Positions 26,473 to 35,612 of a stretch of DNA of 40,773 bases are shown here, piece after piece. The position numbers and the translations under genes are program-made. The stretch's first letter is position 1; each line of letters opens with the position of its first letter. The notes below the pieces were generated by a model, which was not told where the DNA came from, did no database searches, and worked only from the letters and a program-made list of their open reading frames with translations. The stretch is from NCBI GenBank assembly GCA_002897895.1, contig BDSY01000066.1, positions 1-40,773 on the forward strand, in the 5' to 3' direction. Source of the stretch: a bacterium BMS3Abin06 (GTDB lineage: Bacteria > Nitrospirota > Thermodesulfovibrionia > UBA6902).

Positions 26473-27117
26473 GGGGCCTGCCTTGTGAAATATTGTCGGC
26501 GCTGTTTTTTTGACGAGCCTTAACATCTCCTCGGACATGCGCCTGATTTCCCACTGTGCGCGGTTGCAGCACCTCTGTCTGAAAAAATGGAGAAGCTCCC
26601 TTGCGTTCATCGTGACCATAATTTTTGTCTCGGCTGCGTTGGGCAGGATAAAACGCGCATCCTGGTTGGCTGACTCGCCTTTGACCCCTTTTTCATTTAA
26701 CTTTTTCACCATGCCGTTATATGCCGTCTGGGCTTCTTTCATAAATGAAGTGAAGTTTTCTTTTAATTCCCTGTCTTCTTTGATGATTGGCGGGATGACA
26801 TAATCAAACCCGGCTTCCTCGCTCACGTATCGCTGCGACTGCTGGCTATAGGAGGCGAGTCTGTGCCTTACAAGCTGGTGCGAGCATGCCCTTGAAATAC
26901 CTTCAATTGCAAATGTGAAAGAAGAATGCTCTATGGGAGTCATATGTCCCATTTTTACAAGTTTTTCAACAAATACCTTCTGGTCTTTTGCCTCTATTTT
27001 GCTTTTGAGAGATTTAATATCTGAGGGACTATAGCAGAGCTTTGCCGCCATTGCTACCGTCTCCTCGGGATTCGGGGTATGACTTAGAAGAATTACCTTT
27101 AATTTTGCCTCTGGCAT
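26386..27117 (-). CDS. thyX: FAD-dependent thymidylate synthase ThyX
   Basis: Flavin-dependent enzyme that makes dTMP from dUMP using methylenetetrahydrofolate and NADPH, essential where ThyA is absent. The ThyX signature RHRxxSxxxxSxR is present as RHRLASYSQQSQR (residues 84-96), with HASIEH-like GHMTPIEHSSFTF before it. The start is placed at the ATG whose codon ends at 27117, since AAGGAGGA stands directly upstream; an earlier in-frame ATG at 27132 lacks one. Length 243 is normal. The 3' end is the boundary of the BREX island. The Cys-rich tail CLYAPCPEGDYSCGK is a normal C-terminal extension in some lineages. It is convergent with, and overlaps by 29 bases, the last BREX gene. Confidence 0.95.
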   Translation of the reverse strand: MPEAKLKVILLSHTPNPEETVAMAAKLCYSPSDIKSLKSKIEAKDQKVFVEKLVKMGHMTPIEHSSFTFAIEGISRACSHQLVRHRLASYSQQSQRYVSEEAGFDYVIPPIIKEDRELKENFTSFMKEAQTAYNGMVKKLNEKGVKGESANQDARFILPNAAETKIMVTMNARELLHFFRQRCCNRAQWEIRRMSEEMLRLVKKTAPTIFHKAGPGCLYAPCPEGDYSCGKIKEVRKKYGVTK

Positions 27118-27211
27118 TAAATCCTCCTTCAATAAATAAATGGGGAATTACGGCTTGATTGGTAGATATAATAATCCAGCGATACCGGGAAGTCAATTTC
27201 CTGAGACAGGC

Positions 27212-28582
27212 TTATTTCTTTTTAATGCTCTCTTTTATCTCTCTTAATTTATTGAGCATCCTGACAAGCATATCTATAACACTCTTCGGTCTTGGATGTA
27301 TTTTCATTGAATCCATATCTTCCATTACTGCGCCTTTTTCAATTAAGATTGAGGGAGATTTCGTGGTGGCCAGAACCTGGCTCGGATAAACACTCCTGTG
27401 GCCTGTCATCAGGTAACTGACAATACATGAAACAGCCGCATATGGGGCAATCTGGGGGCCGAAAAATTCTATAGCCATTATGCTGGCGGATATAGGGGTA
27501 TTGGCTGCCCCTGCAAGGAGACTCACCATACCTATTGCCGCAAACATGGATGGGTCATATCCCAGCAATACCCCGATAAAGCTGCCGGCTGTTGCCCCGA
27601 CAAAAAAGATAGGGGTCACCATTCCCCCGCTTCCGCAAAATGCAAGGGTAACAGAGGTGAATATTATCTTAAGGACAAAATCATACGGCATGATTGCGCC
27701 TCCCTGCAGGGCGCTCTCAATTGTTTCAAGACCGAGTCCGAGGTATCTGGTTGAGGTCAAAAAGGCAAGTACAATTAAAATGCAGCCGCCGATCAGGCCT
27801 TTAAACGGTTCCCAGATTTTGATCTTGCGGCTTGTGGTTTCGGCAAGTTTCAGGGCCTCGATAAGAATAAGTGAACATATACCGAAAAAAATCGCCCCTA
27901 TGATTACCTCGATAAAAAATCCCTGGGTGAATTTAGGGACAAAGTCAACAGGGTTATAAAAATACTCCACACCCATTGAGGATGAGACCTGGTAACTGAT
28001 TATGCCGGCCACAAAAGAGGGGAAAATAACATCATAGAAAATGTTTCCCACAGAGAGAACCTCGACCCCGAAAATGGCTCCTGCGATCGGGGTCCCGAAA
28101 ACAGAGGCGAACCCGGCGCTTATGCCGCATATAATCAATTTCCGGCGGTCTTTTTTGTTGAAACGGAATATAGCGGCAAAGATATATGAAAGGCCCGCGC
28201 CTATCTGGGCGGCAGGGCCTTCTTTCCCGGCCGAGCCTCCTGCTGCAATGGTTGTAACAGTGGCTATTAATTTTACAGGGACTGTCAGGGGGTTTATTTT
28301 GCCGTCGTATTTGTGTATTGCCTCTATTACTTTTTCAGTGCCGTGTCCTTTGGCCTCAGGGGCAAAATATTTTATGAGCAGGGCGGAAAAAAATAATGCT
28401 GCAGGAAGTATCAGAAAATAATATTTATACTGCCCAGTATAAAAAATACTCCAGTTTAATGTCCTGATAAAAAATCCTGTTGATGCGCCGACTATTACAC
28501 CGATACACGTTGCCAGCAAAAACCATTTGACAACGCTTATAAAAAGCACGGATTCTTCCAGGAGAAGCTGTCTTCTGTTCAT
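27212..28582 (-). CDS. CLC-type chloride channel/antiporter
   Basis: Membrane protein of 456 residues with about ten or more membrane helices. The CLC selectivity and gating motif GSAGKEGP stands at residues 116-123, with the gating Glu present, and the later GSGG..TPIFFVGATAGSFIG stretch is typical. It lacks CBS domains. Bacterial CLCs exchange chloride (or fluoride) for protons, or act as channels; the substrate here cannot be told. It directly follows a second CLC gene on the minus strand, with 34 bases between them, and is part of a stress-related row of genes down to thyX. Confidence 0.9.
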   Translation of the reverse strand: MNRRQLLLEESVLFISVVKWFLLATCIGVIVGASTGFFIRTLNWSIFYTGQYKYYFLILPAALFFSALLIKYFAPEAKGHGTEKVIEAIHKYDGKINPLTVPVKLIATVTTIAAGGSAGKEGPAAQIGAGLSYIFAAIFRFNKKDRRKLIICGISAGFASVFGTPIAGAIFGVEVLSVGNIFYDVIFPSFVAGIISYQVSSSMGVEYFYNPVDFVPKFTQGFFIEVIIGAIFFGICSLILIEALKLAETTSRKIKIWEPFKGLIGGCILIVLAFLTSTRYLGLGLETIESALQGGAIMPYDFVLKIIFTSVTLAFCGSGGMVTPIFFVGATAGSFIGVLLGYDPSMFAAIGMVSLLAGAANTPISASIMAIEFFGPQIAPYAAVSCIVSYLMTGHRSVYPSQVLATTKSPSILIEKGAVMEDMDSMKIHPRPKSVIDMLVRMLNKLREIKESIKKK

Positions 28583-28616
28583 TTTAAAATATGCCCCTTT
28601 TTAATTTCCCTGCCTG

Positions 28617-30371
28617 TTAAATTCTCCTTCTTAAGAGCTCCTTGTTGTAAGCTGTCATGACATCGCCCCTTTTTAACATGCCCAGCACTCTTCTTTTATT
28701 GAATATATCAACAACCGGTAACTCTCCTATATCTTTTAAGGAAAATTTTTCAATTGCAGTGTTGAGATTATCATGGGGAGTGAGAGTTATGACATTCCGG
28801 GAGATTATATGTTTTACTTTGAGCAGTTCCTTGAGGTCTTCTTCGAATAAAACGCTCTTTATATCCTGAAGCGAGATTATTCCGGTTAACAGTCCTTCGT
28901 CGTCCACGGCAGGGAAATAGAAACTTTCTCCTTCAATTATTTTTTCAAGGAGTTCATGGATACCCGTCTCTTCGTGCACAGTCGTGAACTTCTTTTTCAT
29001 TACACTGCTGACCCGTATGGAGCTTAACACCGTCGCCTCCCTTCCGTCATGTATGTTGATGCCTTTCCTTGTAAGTTCAACCGTATCTATCGAGTCGTGA
29101 TACAGTCGTTTTGCCGTAAGCGTGCCTAATATGCTTGCAAACATGATCGGGACGATTATCCTGTAGTTGCCGGTCATCTCGAATAACAGGAAGATAGCCG
29201 TCATAGGCGCATGCGTTGCCGCAGCAAGAAATGCCCCGACTCCTACTGTTGCATAAGCGCCGGGAGTGGCTGTATATGCCGGGAAAAGGGTGTGAACAAC
29301 CCATCCGAAACTGCCGCCTGCCATTGACCCGATAAAGAGCGCCGGGGCAAACATCCCTCCTGCTCCGCCTGAACCAAGTGTAAAGGAGGTTGCGATTATC
29401 TTCAAAAATATAAGCGCCAGCATGACCGTGACAAGCATATTCCCTTCAAGCGCCTGTTCAATATATTCATAACCATCCCCGAGGATATGGGGAAAAAATA
29501 TTCCGATTGAGCCTACAATAAATGCCCCTATGACGGGTTTTAACCACGGATGTATCTTTAAGCTGTCAAATCCGTCTTTAACCTTATAGAATGTTTTTAT
29601 ATAGAGGACTGCCGTAACCCCGACAAAGATTCCCAGAAATATATAAAGAGGTATCTCGTATGCATTCACCGTGTATTCGGGAACTGTGAAAATGGGATTG
29701 GCGCCGTAGTACATCCTTGATACAACGGTCGCTATCCCGGAAGAGATGACAATAGCCGCGAATGAGGTAAGCTCATAATTCCCAAGGAGGACAATCTCGG
29801 TTGCGAACATGACCCCGGCAATAGGCGCATTGAATGTCGCTGCAATGCCCCCCGCAGAACCTGCTGCTATCAGCAGTTTGATCCTGTTTCCGGAGACCCT
29901 GAATATCTGCCCGACAAAAGACCCCACAGCCCCGCCTATCTGGGCAATCGGGCCCTCAACTCCCGCAGACCCCCCTGAACCGATTGTAAAGGCAGCGCTT
30001 AATATCCTGGAGAAAAATGTCCTCCTTTTTATTCTTCCTCCCTTTATATTTACAAGTTCAAGGAATTTCGGGAAGCCGTAACCGTATGATTCTCCACGGA
30101 AGATAAAAGAGAGCGGGATCAGCAGAAGCGCTCCGCATACCGGCAGAAGCGGGATCAGGAATTTGTAGAATCCGCCTTCATTGATATTTAACAAATCCGA
30201 ACCGCCGACAAAGACTATATTATGCACAAAGTGCATTGTTGCGCGGAAGAGTATATTGGCAAAACCGCTGAGCAGTCCCACAACAACAGACATGGCTATA
30301 ATGACGGGGTGCTCTCCTATTTTAAATTGTGAAAGCCTGTCCAGGAATGTGGTATCTTTATCGATTTTCAT
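28617..30371 (-). CDS. CLC-type chloride channel/antiporter with C-terminal CBS domains
   Basis: Membrane protein of 584 residues. The CLC core includes GSAGVEGP (residues 134-141) with the gating Glu and the later GSGGAGGMFAPALFIGSMAGG. The last 130 residues contain a pair of CBS domains (VSSVMKKKFTTVHEETGIHE and LKVKHIISRNVITLTPHDN), which in this family bind adenine nucleotides and tune transport. Two different CLC genes in tandem suggest separate substrates or regulation. The upstream gap to the trehalose synthase holds a repeat. Confidence 0.92.
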   Translation of the reverse strand: MKIDKDTTFLDRLSQFKIGEHPVIIAMSVVVGLLSGFANILFRATMHFVHNIVFVGGSDLLNINEGGFYKFLIPLLPVCGALLLIPLSFIFRGESYGYGFPKFLELVNIKGGRIKRRTFFSRILSAAFTIGSGGSAGVEGPIAQIGGAVGSFVGQIFRVSGNRIKLLIAAGSAGGIAATFNAPIAGVMFATEIVLLGNYELTSFAAIVISSGIATVVSRMYYGANPIFTVPEYTVNAYEIPLYIFLGIFVGVTAVLYIKTFYKVKDGFDSLKIHPWLKPVIGAFIVGSIGIFFPHILGDGYEYIEQALEGNMLVTVMLALIFLKIIATSFTLGSGGAGGMFAPALFIGSMAGGSFGWVVHTLFPAYTATPGAYATVGVGAFLAAATHAPMTAIFLLFEMTGNYRIIVPIMFASILGTLTAKRLYHDSIDTVELTRKGINIHDGREATVLSSIRVSSVMKKKFTTVHEETGIHELLEKIIEGESFYFPAVDDEGLLTGIISLQDIKSVLFEEDLKELLKVKHIISRNVITLTPHDNLNTAIEKFSLKDIGELPVVDIFNKRRVLGMLKRGDVMTAYNKELLRRRI

Positions 30372-30373
30372 GG

Positions 30374-30580
30374 TTATTTAAAATGTAACTGCTCAGGCGC
30401 GGGGTAAGGAAGTAACAAAGGCACAAAGGCACAAAGTTTAAAGACAATGTAACGAAGGTTTTTAAATTTTATGGCGGAGCCGGGTTTTTTATGCCGGGAG
30501 GGGGCCCTGCAGGAAACGATGACAGGCGATTTATCAGGGAGGTTTTCTTCGATAAATACCCGGAATATTCCGTTGCTCAT
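30374..30580 (-). CDS. Doubtful small frame coupled to treT
   Basis: A 68-codon frame begins with an ATG overlapping the TreT stop (ATGA). Its first 38 residues (from MSNGIFRVFIEENLPDKSP) look plausible, but the rest is encoded by the repeat at 30385-30436 and is unlikely to be selected. It may be the 5' end of a lost co-translated gene. No family is recognised. Confidence 0.25.
   Translation of the reverse strand: MSNGIFRVFIEENLPDKSPVIVSCRAPSRHKKPGSAIKFKNLRYIVFKLCAFVPLLLPYPAPEQLHFK
30385..30436. repeat. Part of the GTAACTGCTCAGG / GGCACAAAG repeat family
   Basis: GTAACTGCTCAGG at 30385-30397 is followed by two GGCACAAAG units (30420-30436). It matches one arm of the element at 35412-35531. 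The opposite arm is not seen here, so it looks like a degraded copy. Confidence 0.65.
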
Positions 30581-31797
30581 AATTCGATCACATTTTTGCC
30601 TTTATACATGCTGCAATACCAGAGAGACAGATAGTCCCTGATCTGCCTTGTCAACAGAAAATTATTTTTTACATATTCTTTGCCGTTTCGTCCCATACGA
30701 ACAGCCATCTCCGGGTTATTGAGAAACTGTCTTATTCTGAAGGCTGCTCCTTCAACCGAATAAACTACAAAACCCGTAACACCGTGGACAATCTGAAGCG
30801 GAATGCCCCCGACAGCGCCCCCGATTACAGGTTTCTCTTTCCACATGGCCTCGGAGACTGTAAGTCCGAACCCCTCTTTTATGGATTTTTGCAGGATTAC
30901 ATCCGCCATCCTCTGCAGGGCGTTTATTTCTTTATGATTATCGGGAGGTAATAACAGCGTGTGTATGTCGGGATCATTGCCTGCATAATCTTTTACTTCA
31001 TTGAGAATAGCCTCTCCCTCAGGGTCGTCGGTTGCCGGGCTTCCGGCGAGTATAAGCCTGCAGTCATTATATTTCTTGACAATTTTGTACGCATTGATGA
31101 CTCCTATAGGGTCTTTAAACTTGTCGAATCTTGAGACCTGCAATATTATCGGCTTGTCGCGTGGTATATCAAATTTTACAGCAACGTCATTTATCTCTTT
31201 ATCCGTTAAATCCCTGTTTTTGTCACTGAGCGGATCTATGGAGGGTGTAATTATGAACTCATTAATTGGAAGCGCTTTGGCGAATTTCGCCACGGAAAAT
31301 ATGGCTGTGTCATATTTGACTACATATTTTTTAAGATTAGCCCATACACCCGGCATGGGGTTGGATATGTCAATGTGGCATCTCCACATCCAGATTGATT
31401 TCCGGGAGCGCCGCCTGAAATCTATCAGCGGCGCAGGCTGGGGGTCGTGTATGAGTACTGCATCGGCATTGAGGTTGATATTTTTCCGGTTCCTTTTGTT
31501 GGTTTCGTAGTAATATTCCCACATTGCCTTGCTGAATTTTTCACTTTTACCCTGCAGCGCATTATGCATCTTTTTTGTAAAATCATAAAATCCGGCATCT
31601 CCCTCTATTACTTCCCATCTGGCATCAATGCCGAGGTCTGTCAGCAGGGGGATCATCCGGTGAAGTATCTCTGCTACGCCCCCTCCCTCACGTGTTGAGT
31701 TTACATGAAGGAATGATTTGCCCTTTAACCTGTTACACAATCTCTGAATCAGCAATAAGTCCCCCTTGGGGGCAATGCCTGAATATTGTCTGATCAA
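30577..31797 (-). CDS. treT: Trehalose synthase TreT (GT4 glycosyltransferase)
   Basis: GT4-family enzyme of 406 residues that makes trehalose from an NDP-glucose and glucose. The N-terminus has the acceptor-site region LHVNSTREGGGVAEILHRMI, typical of TreT. The GT-B C-terminal half shows ILQVSRFDKFKDPIGVI and the donor-site block KEGFGLTVSEAMWKEKPVIGG. It starts four bases inside the end of the DUF5752 gene (ATGA). Trehalose is a compatible solute. The neighbours (DUF5752, MscS, GpgS-like, CLC) make an osmotic-stress operon on the minus strand. Confidence 0.88.
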   Translation of the reverse strand: MIRQYSGIAPKGDLLLIQRLCNRLKGKSFLHVNSTREGGGVAEILHRMIPLLTDLGIDARWEVIEGDAGFYDFTKKMHNALQGKSEKFSKAMWEYYYETNKRNRKNINLNADAVLIHDPQPAPLIDFRRRSRKSIWMWRCHIDISNPMPGVWANLKKYVVKYDTAIFSVAKFAKALPINEFIITPSIDPLSDKNRDLTDKEINDVAVKFDIPRDKPIILQVSRFDKFKDPIGVINAYKIVKKYNDCRLILAGSPATDDPEGEAILNEVKDYAGNDPDIHTLLLPPDNHKEINALQRMADVILQKSIKEGFGLTVSEAMWKEKPVIGGAVGGIPLQIVHGVTGFVVYSVEGAAFRIRQFLNNPEMAVRMGRNGKEYVKNNFLLTRQIRDYLSLWYCSMYKGKNVIEL

Positions 31798-32468
31798 TCC
31801 GCTACTCCTTCCATATCAGCCCTTACGTATTCTTCCAGAATCTCCCTGATGTGTTCCCTTATGCTCTCAATGCTGTGCATGAACGGGTCTATTGCCCTGA
31901 TTTTGACCGCAAGATTTTTTCTTCCCAGTGTATGTTCAATCCATCTTGAAAAATCGTCTATTACACCTTCACCCAGACGGACCCTTGAGTCATAAAAGTG
32001 GTAGTATATGCTGCCGGCGTCTATATGTTCAATGGCAACGAGAAATTCTGCAAGGTTCCTGGTTCTGACGCCCACCGGGAAGACGAGACTTACTGTTTCA
32101 TTAAAATAAAATTCATTTCCGCCCACAACGTCACGCGGCTCGGGAAAGTCGGCCAGAAAGATATCAATTTCGCTCAATAATTCCTTTCTGACTTCACTTA
32201 CCGATTTCAGAGTGTAAGGGTCAATGCTTGCGAGGCGTTCTGCCAGCGCCCTTTCTTCAAGACTCTCACCGGCCCACTGGGCAAAATCATTGGTGTATTC
32301 AAGGACATGGCCTTTCAAAAAATACTGGTAAACATGATGGAATATGCATTCATCGCCCACCTGTGATATCTGCTTCCTTAATTCACTCAGGTTCCTGGCC
32401 TTTTTGCCCGTGGATTTAATGATACTGACAGACTGCTTGAATTCAAAAGATTCTATGTGCTTTGCCAA
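31794..32468 (-). CDS. DUF5752-family protein
   Basis: Protein of 224 residues made of two similar halves: FEFKQSVSIIKSTGKKARNL ... HHVYQYFLKGH ... FAQWAGESL near the start, and FYFNETVSLVFPVGVRTRNL ... YHFYDSR ... FSRWIEHTL later. This internal duplication is characteristic of DUF5752. The function is unknown, but the gene is regularly found next to trehalose synthase genes, so a role in the control or assembly of that pathway is likely (inference). It overlaps the MscS gene upstream by 16 bases and treT downstream by four. Confidence 0.82.
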   Translation of the reverse strand: MAKHIESFEFKQSVSIIKSTGKKARNLSELRKQISQVGDECIFHHVYQYFLKGHVLEYTNDFAQWAGESLEERALAERLASIDPYTLKSVSEVRKELLSEIDIFLADFPEPRDVVGGNEFYFNETVSLVFPVGVRTRNLAEFLVAIEHIDAGSIYYHFYDSRVRLGEGVIDDFSRWIEHTLGRKNLAVKIRAIDPFMHSIESIREHIREILEEYVRADMEGVAD

Positions 32469-33520
32469 TTTTTTTCCTCTCTTAAATAAACTGTCCTGTG
32501 GGGAAATGGTATCGTAACATCGGCCTCATTGAATTTAAAATAAATCTCCCTGTTGATTTCATGGATTGTTTTGCCCCTTACAGCGGGTTCCTTTGCCCAG
32601 CAGAGGAGTTCAAAATGCAATCCTGAATCCCCGAAAGTCCTGAACCTCACCCGCGGTTCGGGCGAGCTTTGAACATTATCATTGCTGCCTGCGATTACAA
32701 GAAGTATATCTTCCACCCTGTTGATATCGGTCCCGTAAGCCACTGAAATCGGCACCCTGATCCGGAAGTTGGGAACAGGAGCGCTTTCGTTGATTATTTT
32801 TGTATTTGCAATAACTGAATTTGGTATGCTGATAAGTATATCATCCCTTGTCTTTATCCTTGTGCTTCTTATCCCGATACTGACGACCTCACCTCTTTCA
32901 CCGCTGTCAAGAACAATATAGTCTCCTATTTTATACGGTTTGTCCACGAATATGCTAATCCCCCCGAAAAAGTTTGCCAGCGTGTCCTTGGCCGCAAGCG
33001 CAACAGCAACACCGGCAATGCCCGCAGAAGCCAGCAGGGGTGAGATATTGATCTTCCATATTGATAAAATGAACATACTGCTGCCGATAATCACGAGGAC
33101 CTTCCAGATATTCTCAACGAGTGGGGTCAATTCCCTGCTCAATCCTGTTATATCCCTGACTTTCCGGATTGTGTTTTTAATTATCAGATTGCTGATTTTT
33201 ATTATGCATATGCACCATAAAATCACCAGAAAAGAAAAAAGAATTCCGTTTGCGATGAAGATGAACTTATCCGATGCATTCAGGGTTTTTATGGAGTGTA
33301 TACTGCCGAGAGCTATTACTGTAAAAAATACAGGGCGGTGGATGAGATCAATCATCCTGTCATCGAATTCGGATTTAGTAAATTTTGCCAGGCGTCTGAA
33401 TACCTTATCCGTCAGGATATCTGCAATCTTCGCCAGAAGGATATAGAGAACAAATATTATTATGGCCTTTATAACAGGGGAGCTGAAGCTGTTTAAGTAT
33501 TCTGTTAAATACTGTTTCAT
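32453..33520 (-). CDS. MscS-family mechanosensitive channel
   Basis: Inner-membrane channel of 355 residues. The pore helix and beta domain of MscS are clear in ASAGIAGVAVALAAKDTLAN FFGGISIFVDKPYKIGDYIV (two adjacent stretches) and RGEVVSIGIRSTRIKTRDDI. Three or four N-terminal membrane segments precede the pore. Such channels open under membrane tension on hypo-osmotic shock and release solutes such as trehalose. No ribosome site is obvious before the ATG. The gene heads the DUF5752-treT pair. The 192-base gap upstream holds a repeat (next entry). Confidence 0.9.
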   Translation of the reverse strand: MKQYLTEYLNSFSSPVIKAIIIFVLYILLAKIADILTDKVFRRLAKFTKSEFDDRMIDLIHRPVFFTVIALGSIHSIKTLNASDKFIFIANGILFSFLVILWCICIIKISNLIIKNTIRKVRDITGLSRELTPLVENIWKVLVIIGSSMFILSIWKINISPLLASAGIAGVAVALAAKDTLANFFGGISIFVDKPYKIGDYIVLDSGERGEVVSIGIRSTRIKTRDDILISIPNSVIANTKIINESAPVPNFRIRVPISVAYGTDINRVEDILLVIAGSNDNVQSSPEPRVRFRTFGDSGLHFELLCWAKEPAVRGKTIHEINREIYFKFNEADVTIPFPHRTVYLREEKNWQST

Positions 33521-33596
33521 AATTTGAGTTACGGGTTACTGATCCGGCCCGCAACACGCAACCGGAAAGAGATCCGCATCCTGTGTTGTTTTTTTG

Positions 33597-33689
33597 TGTC
33601 ATTCCGGCTCGTCCGGAAAAAGGATTCCCGACTCGCTTTGCTTGCGGGAATGACATGCTTTTGAGCATTTGCGTTATTTATACACAGAC
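33597..33689. repeat. TGTCATTCC...GGGAATGACA repeat with a TTTATACACAGAC end
   Basis: The core 33597-33655 is an inverted repeat: TGTCATTCC ... GGGAATGACA, with an inner TTCCGG-CTCGT-CCGGAA hairpin. TTTATACACAGAC follows at 33677-33689 and is the same outer end as in the complete element at 37046-37162. The left outer end is missing, so this is a partial copy. Confidence 0.7.
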
Positions 33690-33712
33690 ACTACATAATA
33701 AAATCCGCCTCA

Positions 33713-34156
33713 TTATGATTTCTTGTTTTTTCCCGTTGCTGCGGCGCTGCTTTTTGTTTTTGCCCGGCTTTTAACTCTGGTCTTGCCGGTGGTTTTCTTT
33801 GTGCTTTTGCCTGCGGTCTTTTTGGCAGCCGTCTTCTTCGGCTTTTTTACTTCCTTTGATTCCAGCTTGTTGATCTGGTTTTCGAGCTTGTTTATCCTTG
33901 AGATAATTGATTTCACTTTTCTGTTGCCGAGGGGATTCTTTGATTTCCCCGTTGTCAGGTCATAAATTTCTCCGCCAAGCTTTGCGAACTCCTCCTGCAC
34001 TTTCATATTCAGATTGAAGACCTTATATTTATTCCTGCCCTCTACTGTAAGCTTTTCTAATTTTTCAGTTACAACAGAGCTGCCTTCCCTGAAAATATCA
34101 AGACCTCCCTGCAGATTCTTTTTAATGTCTTCCTGAATTTTGTCCCAAAAGCTCAT
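33713..34156 (-). CDS. Small protein with Lys/Ala-rich histone-like tail
   Basis: Protein of 147 residues. The first 95 residues are helical and probably coiled-coil (DKIQEDIKKNLQGGLDIFRE; ISRINKLENQINKLESK). The last 50 are Lys, Ala, Thr-rich (KKTAAKKTAGKSTKKTTGK), like AlgP or histone H1-type tails, and would bind nucleic acid or polyanions. The family is not recognised; phasin-like or DNA-binding roles are possible. An AGGAGGAGG site precedes the ATG, 18 bases after the GpgS-like gene. Confidence 0.72.
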   Translation of the reverse strand: MSFWDKIQEDIKKNLQGGLDIFREGSSVVTEKLEKLTVEGRNKYKVFNLNMKVQEEFAKLGGEIYDLTTGKSKNPLGNRKVKSIISRINKLENQINKLESKEVKKPKKTAAKKTAGKSTKKTTGKTRVKSRAKTKSSAAATGKNKKS

Positions 34157-34174
34157 TCAAACCTCCTCCTGATT

Positions 34175-35383
34175 TTATTTGTTATCTTCTTCAACTGCGG
34201 TTCTCAGCATATCTAAAATCCCGGGTATTGCCGATGTAACCCTGTCCCAGCTTGATATTAACGGCACTCCCAGCGGGTCTTTCGTGATGATCTCAGAGGC
34301 GAGTTTTATCCCCTCTGTAAAGGTTTCCACGGCAAGGCTTTCTTCGTGTCTGTCAAATACAAGGCCGTTTACAGCAGCATCATCCTCATACCGTTTAAGC
34401 ATGTCCTGCGCCGTTCTCACGTAAGTGGCGATAAGCGTCTTAAAAAGTCCGTCTGAAAATACCATGCCTTCAGAAGCAAGGGTTCTGAATATTGACTTGC
34501 TTATATCGATGCACATTTTGAGTAATCCCTTTGATGAATCGTCCGGAGAGAGCGCCTGATGTTTATGTTCATAATTGTCTGCAATATCAACCTGGCATAC
34601 TCTTCTTACCGAACAGTTCCTGTAAACCTCCGACAATACACCCATCTCAAGTCCCCAATCGCCCGGTATCTTGTTGACCCGCGCAAGATCAATATCCATA
34701 GCAAATTCGCCGGCAAGGGGATACCTGAAACTGTCAAGGAATTCGAGGAGGGGAACGTGGCCGTGAATTTTTTTCAATGACCTTAATAAGGGTGTAACAA
34801 AAAGCCGTGTTACCCTGCCGTGCATCCTGTCCGTAACCCGGCTGTAAAATCCTTTGCAAAATTCGTATTCAAGGTTGGGGTTGGCGATTGGATAACAGAG
34901 TCTTGCAAGCATCTCACGGCTGTAGGTGATAATATCGCAATCGTGCAGCGCAATAACGCTGAAATTTCTTTGCGCCATAATGTAGCCGTAGGCCGTCCAT
35001 GCGGATTGCCCTTTTCCCTGTTCGCCTAACTGCAGGCCTGCAGACTCTATCTTTTTATGGACTTCCCTGATTCTCTCTCCGCTGTTCCAGATCAAACTGC
35101 TTGTCTGCGGCAAAGCAGAGAAGAAATCCCGTGCGATCTGAAACTCCTTGTTTGTGCAGGGGCCGAGAGTGATAATGACTTCTTTCAGGTACTTGACATC
35201 TTTCAGTTTGTTAATTATGCCTTTTAATGCCTTTCCCTCTAATTCGGAATAAAGGGAAGGCAATACAAGCGCTATGGGACGCTCCTGTGAATACCAGGAG
35301 AGTTCCGCTTCTATTTTATCAAGATTGGAGTCGCCAAGCTTGTGAAAGGTTGGTAAAATACCACCCTGATGAAAATCAGCCAT
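34175..35383 (-). CDS. Glucosyl-3-phosphoglycerate synthase-like GT-A glycosyltransferase
   Basis: Protein of 402 residues resembling GT81 glucosyl- or mannosyl-3-phosphoglycerate synthases. The GT-A metal-binding motif is HDCD (residues 147-150) inside SVIALHDCDIITYSREML, with the nucleotide-binding IALVLPSLYSE near residue 38 and an acceptor-side region YPLAGEFAMDIDLARVNKIPGDWGLE (split here for reading: YPLAGEFAMDIDLA, then RVNKIPGDWGLE). The product, a phosphorylated glycosylglycerate, would be a precursor of a compatible solute; a phosphatase partner is not seen in this window. AAAGGT precedes the start. It appears to be the first gene of the minus-strand stress row. Confidence 0.82.
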   Translation of the reverse strand: MADFHQGGILPTFHKLGDSNLDKIEAELSWYSQERPIALVLPSLYSELEGKALKGIINKLKDVKYLKEVIITLGPCTNKEFQIARDFFSALPQTSSLIWNSGERIREVHKKIESAGLQLGEQGKGQSAWTAYGYIMAQRNFSVIALHDCDIITYSREMLARLCYPIANPNLEYEFCKGFYSRVTDRMHGRVTRLFVTPLLRSLKKIHGHVPLLEFLDSFRYPLAGEFAMDIDLARVNKIPGDWGLEMGVLSEVYRNCSVRRVCQVDIADNYEHKHQALSPDDSSKGLLKMCIDISKSIFRTLASEGMVFSDGLFKTLIATYVRTAQDMLKRYEDDAAVNGLVFDRHEESLAVETFTEGIKLASEIITKDPLGVPLISSWDRVTSAIPGILDMLRTAVEEDNK

Positions 35384-35411
35384 ATTTACCTTTTGATTAT
35401 ATTAATATAGT

Positions 35412-35531
35412 GTAACTGCCCAGGCACAAAGCGGCAAAGGCACATAGGCACAAAGGGTTACAGAAATACAAGAAAAGTTTTCTATCTTTTTTTTACTTTG
35501 TGCCTTTTTCACTTTGCACCTGAGCAGTTAC
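35412..35531. mobile_element. Inverted-repeat element of the GTAACTGC / GGCACAAAG family
   Basis: The left arm 35412-35455 and right arm 35496-35531 are inverted copies; the outer 32 bases match at 26 positions. The arms start with GTAACTGCCCAGG and its complement and continue in GGCACAAAG units. The 40 bases between are AT-rich and non-coding. The same GGCACAAAG units occur at 30420 and inside the glycerate kinase gene. It fills most of the gap between the GpgS-like gene and the glycerate kinase gene. Confidence 0.72.
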
Positions 35532-35612
35532 GAAAACTCTTAATAAGTTGAATAAAGATAAGTATAAATGGTAAAGACTAAATGGTCAAGAAAAACAGGA
35601 CAGGGGAAATAA

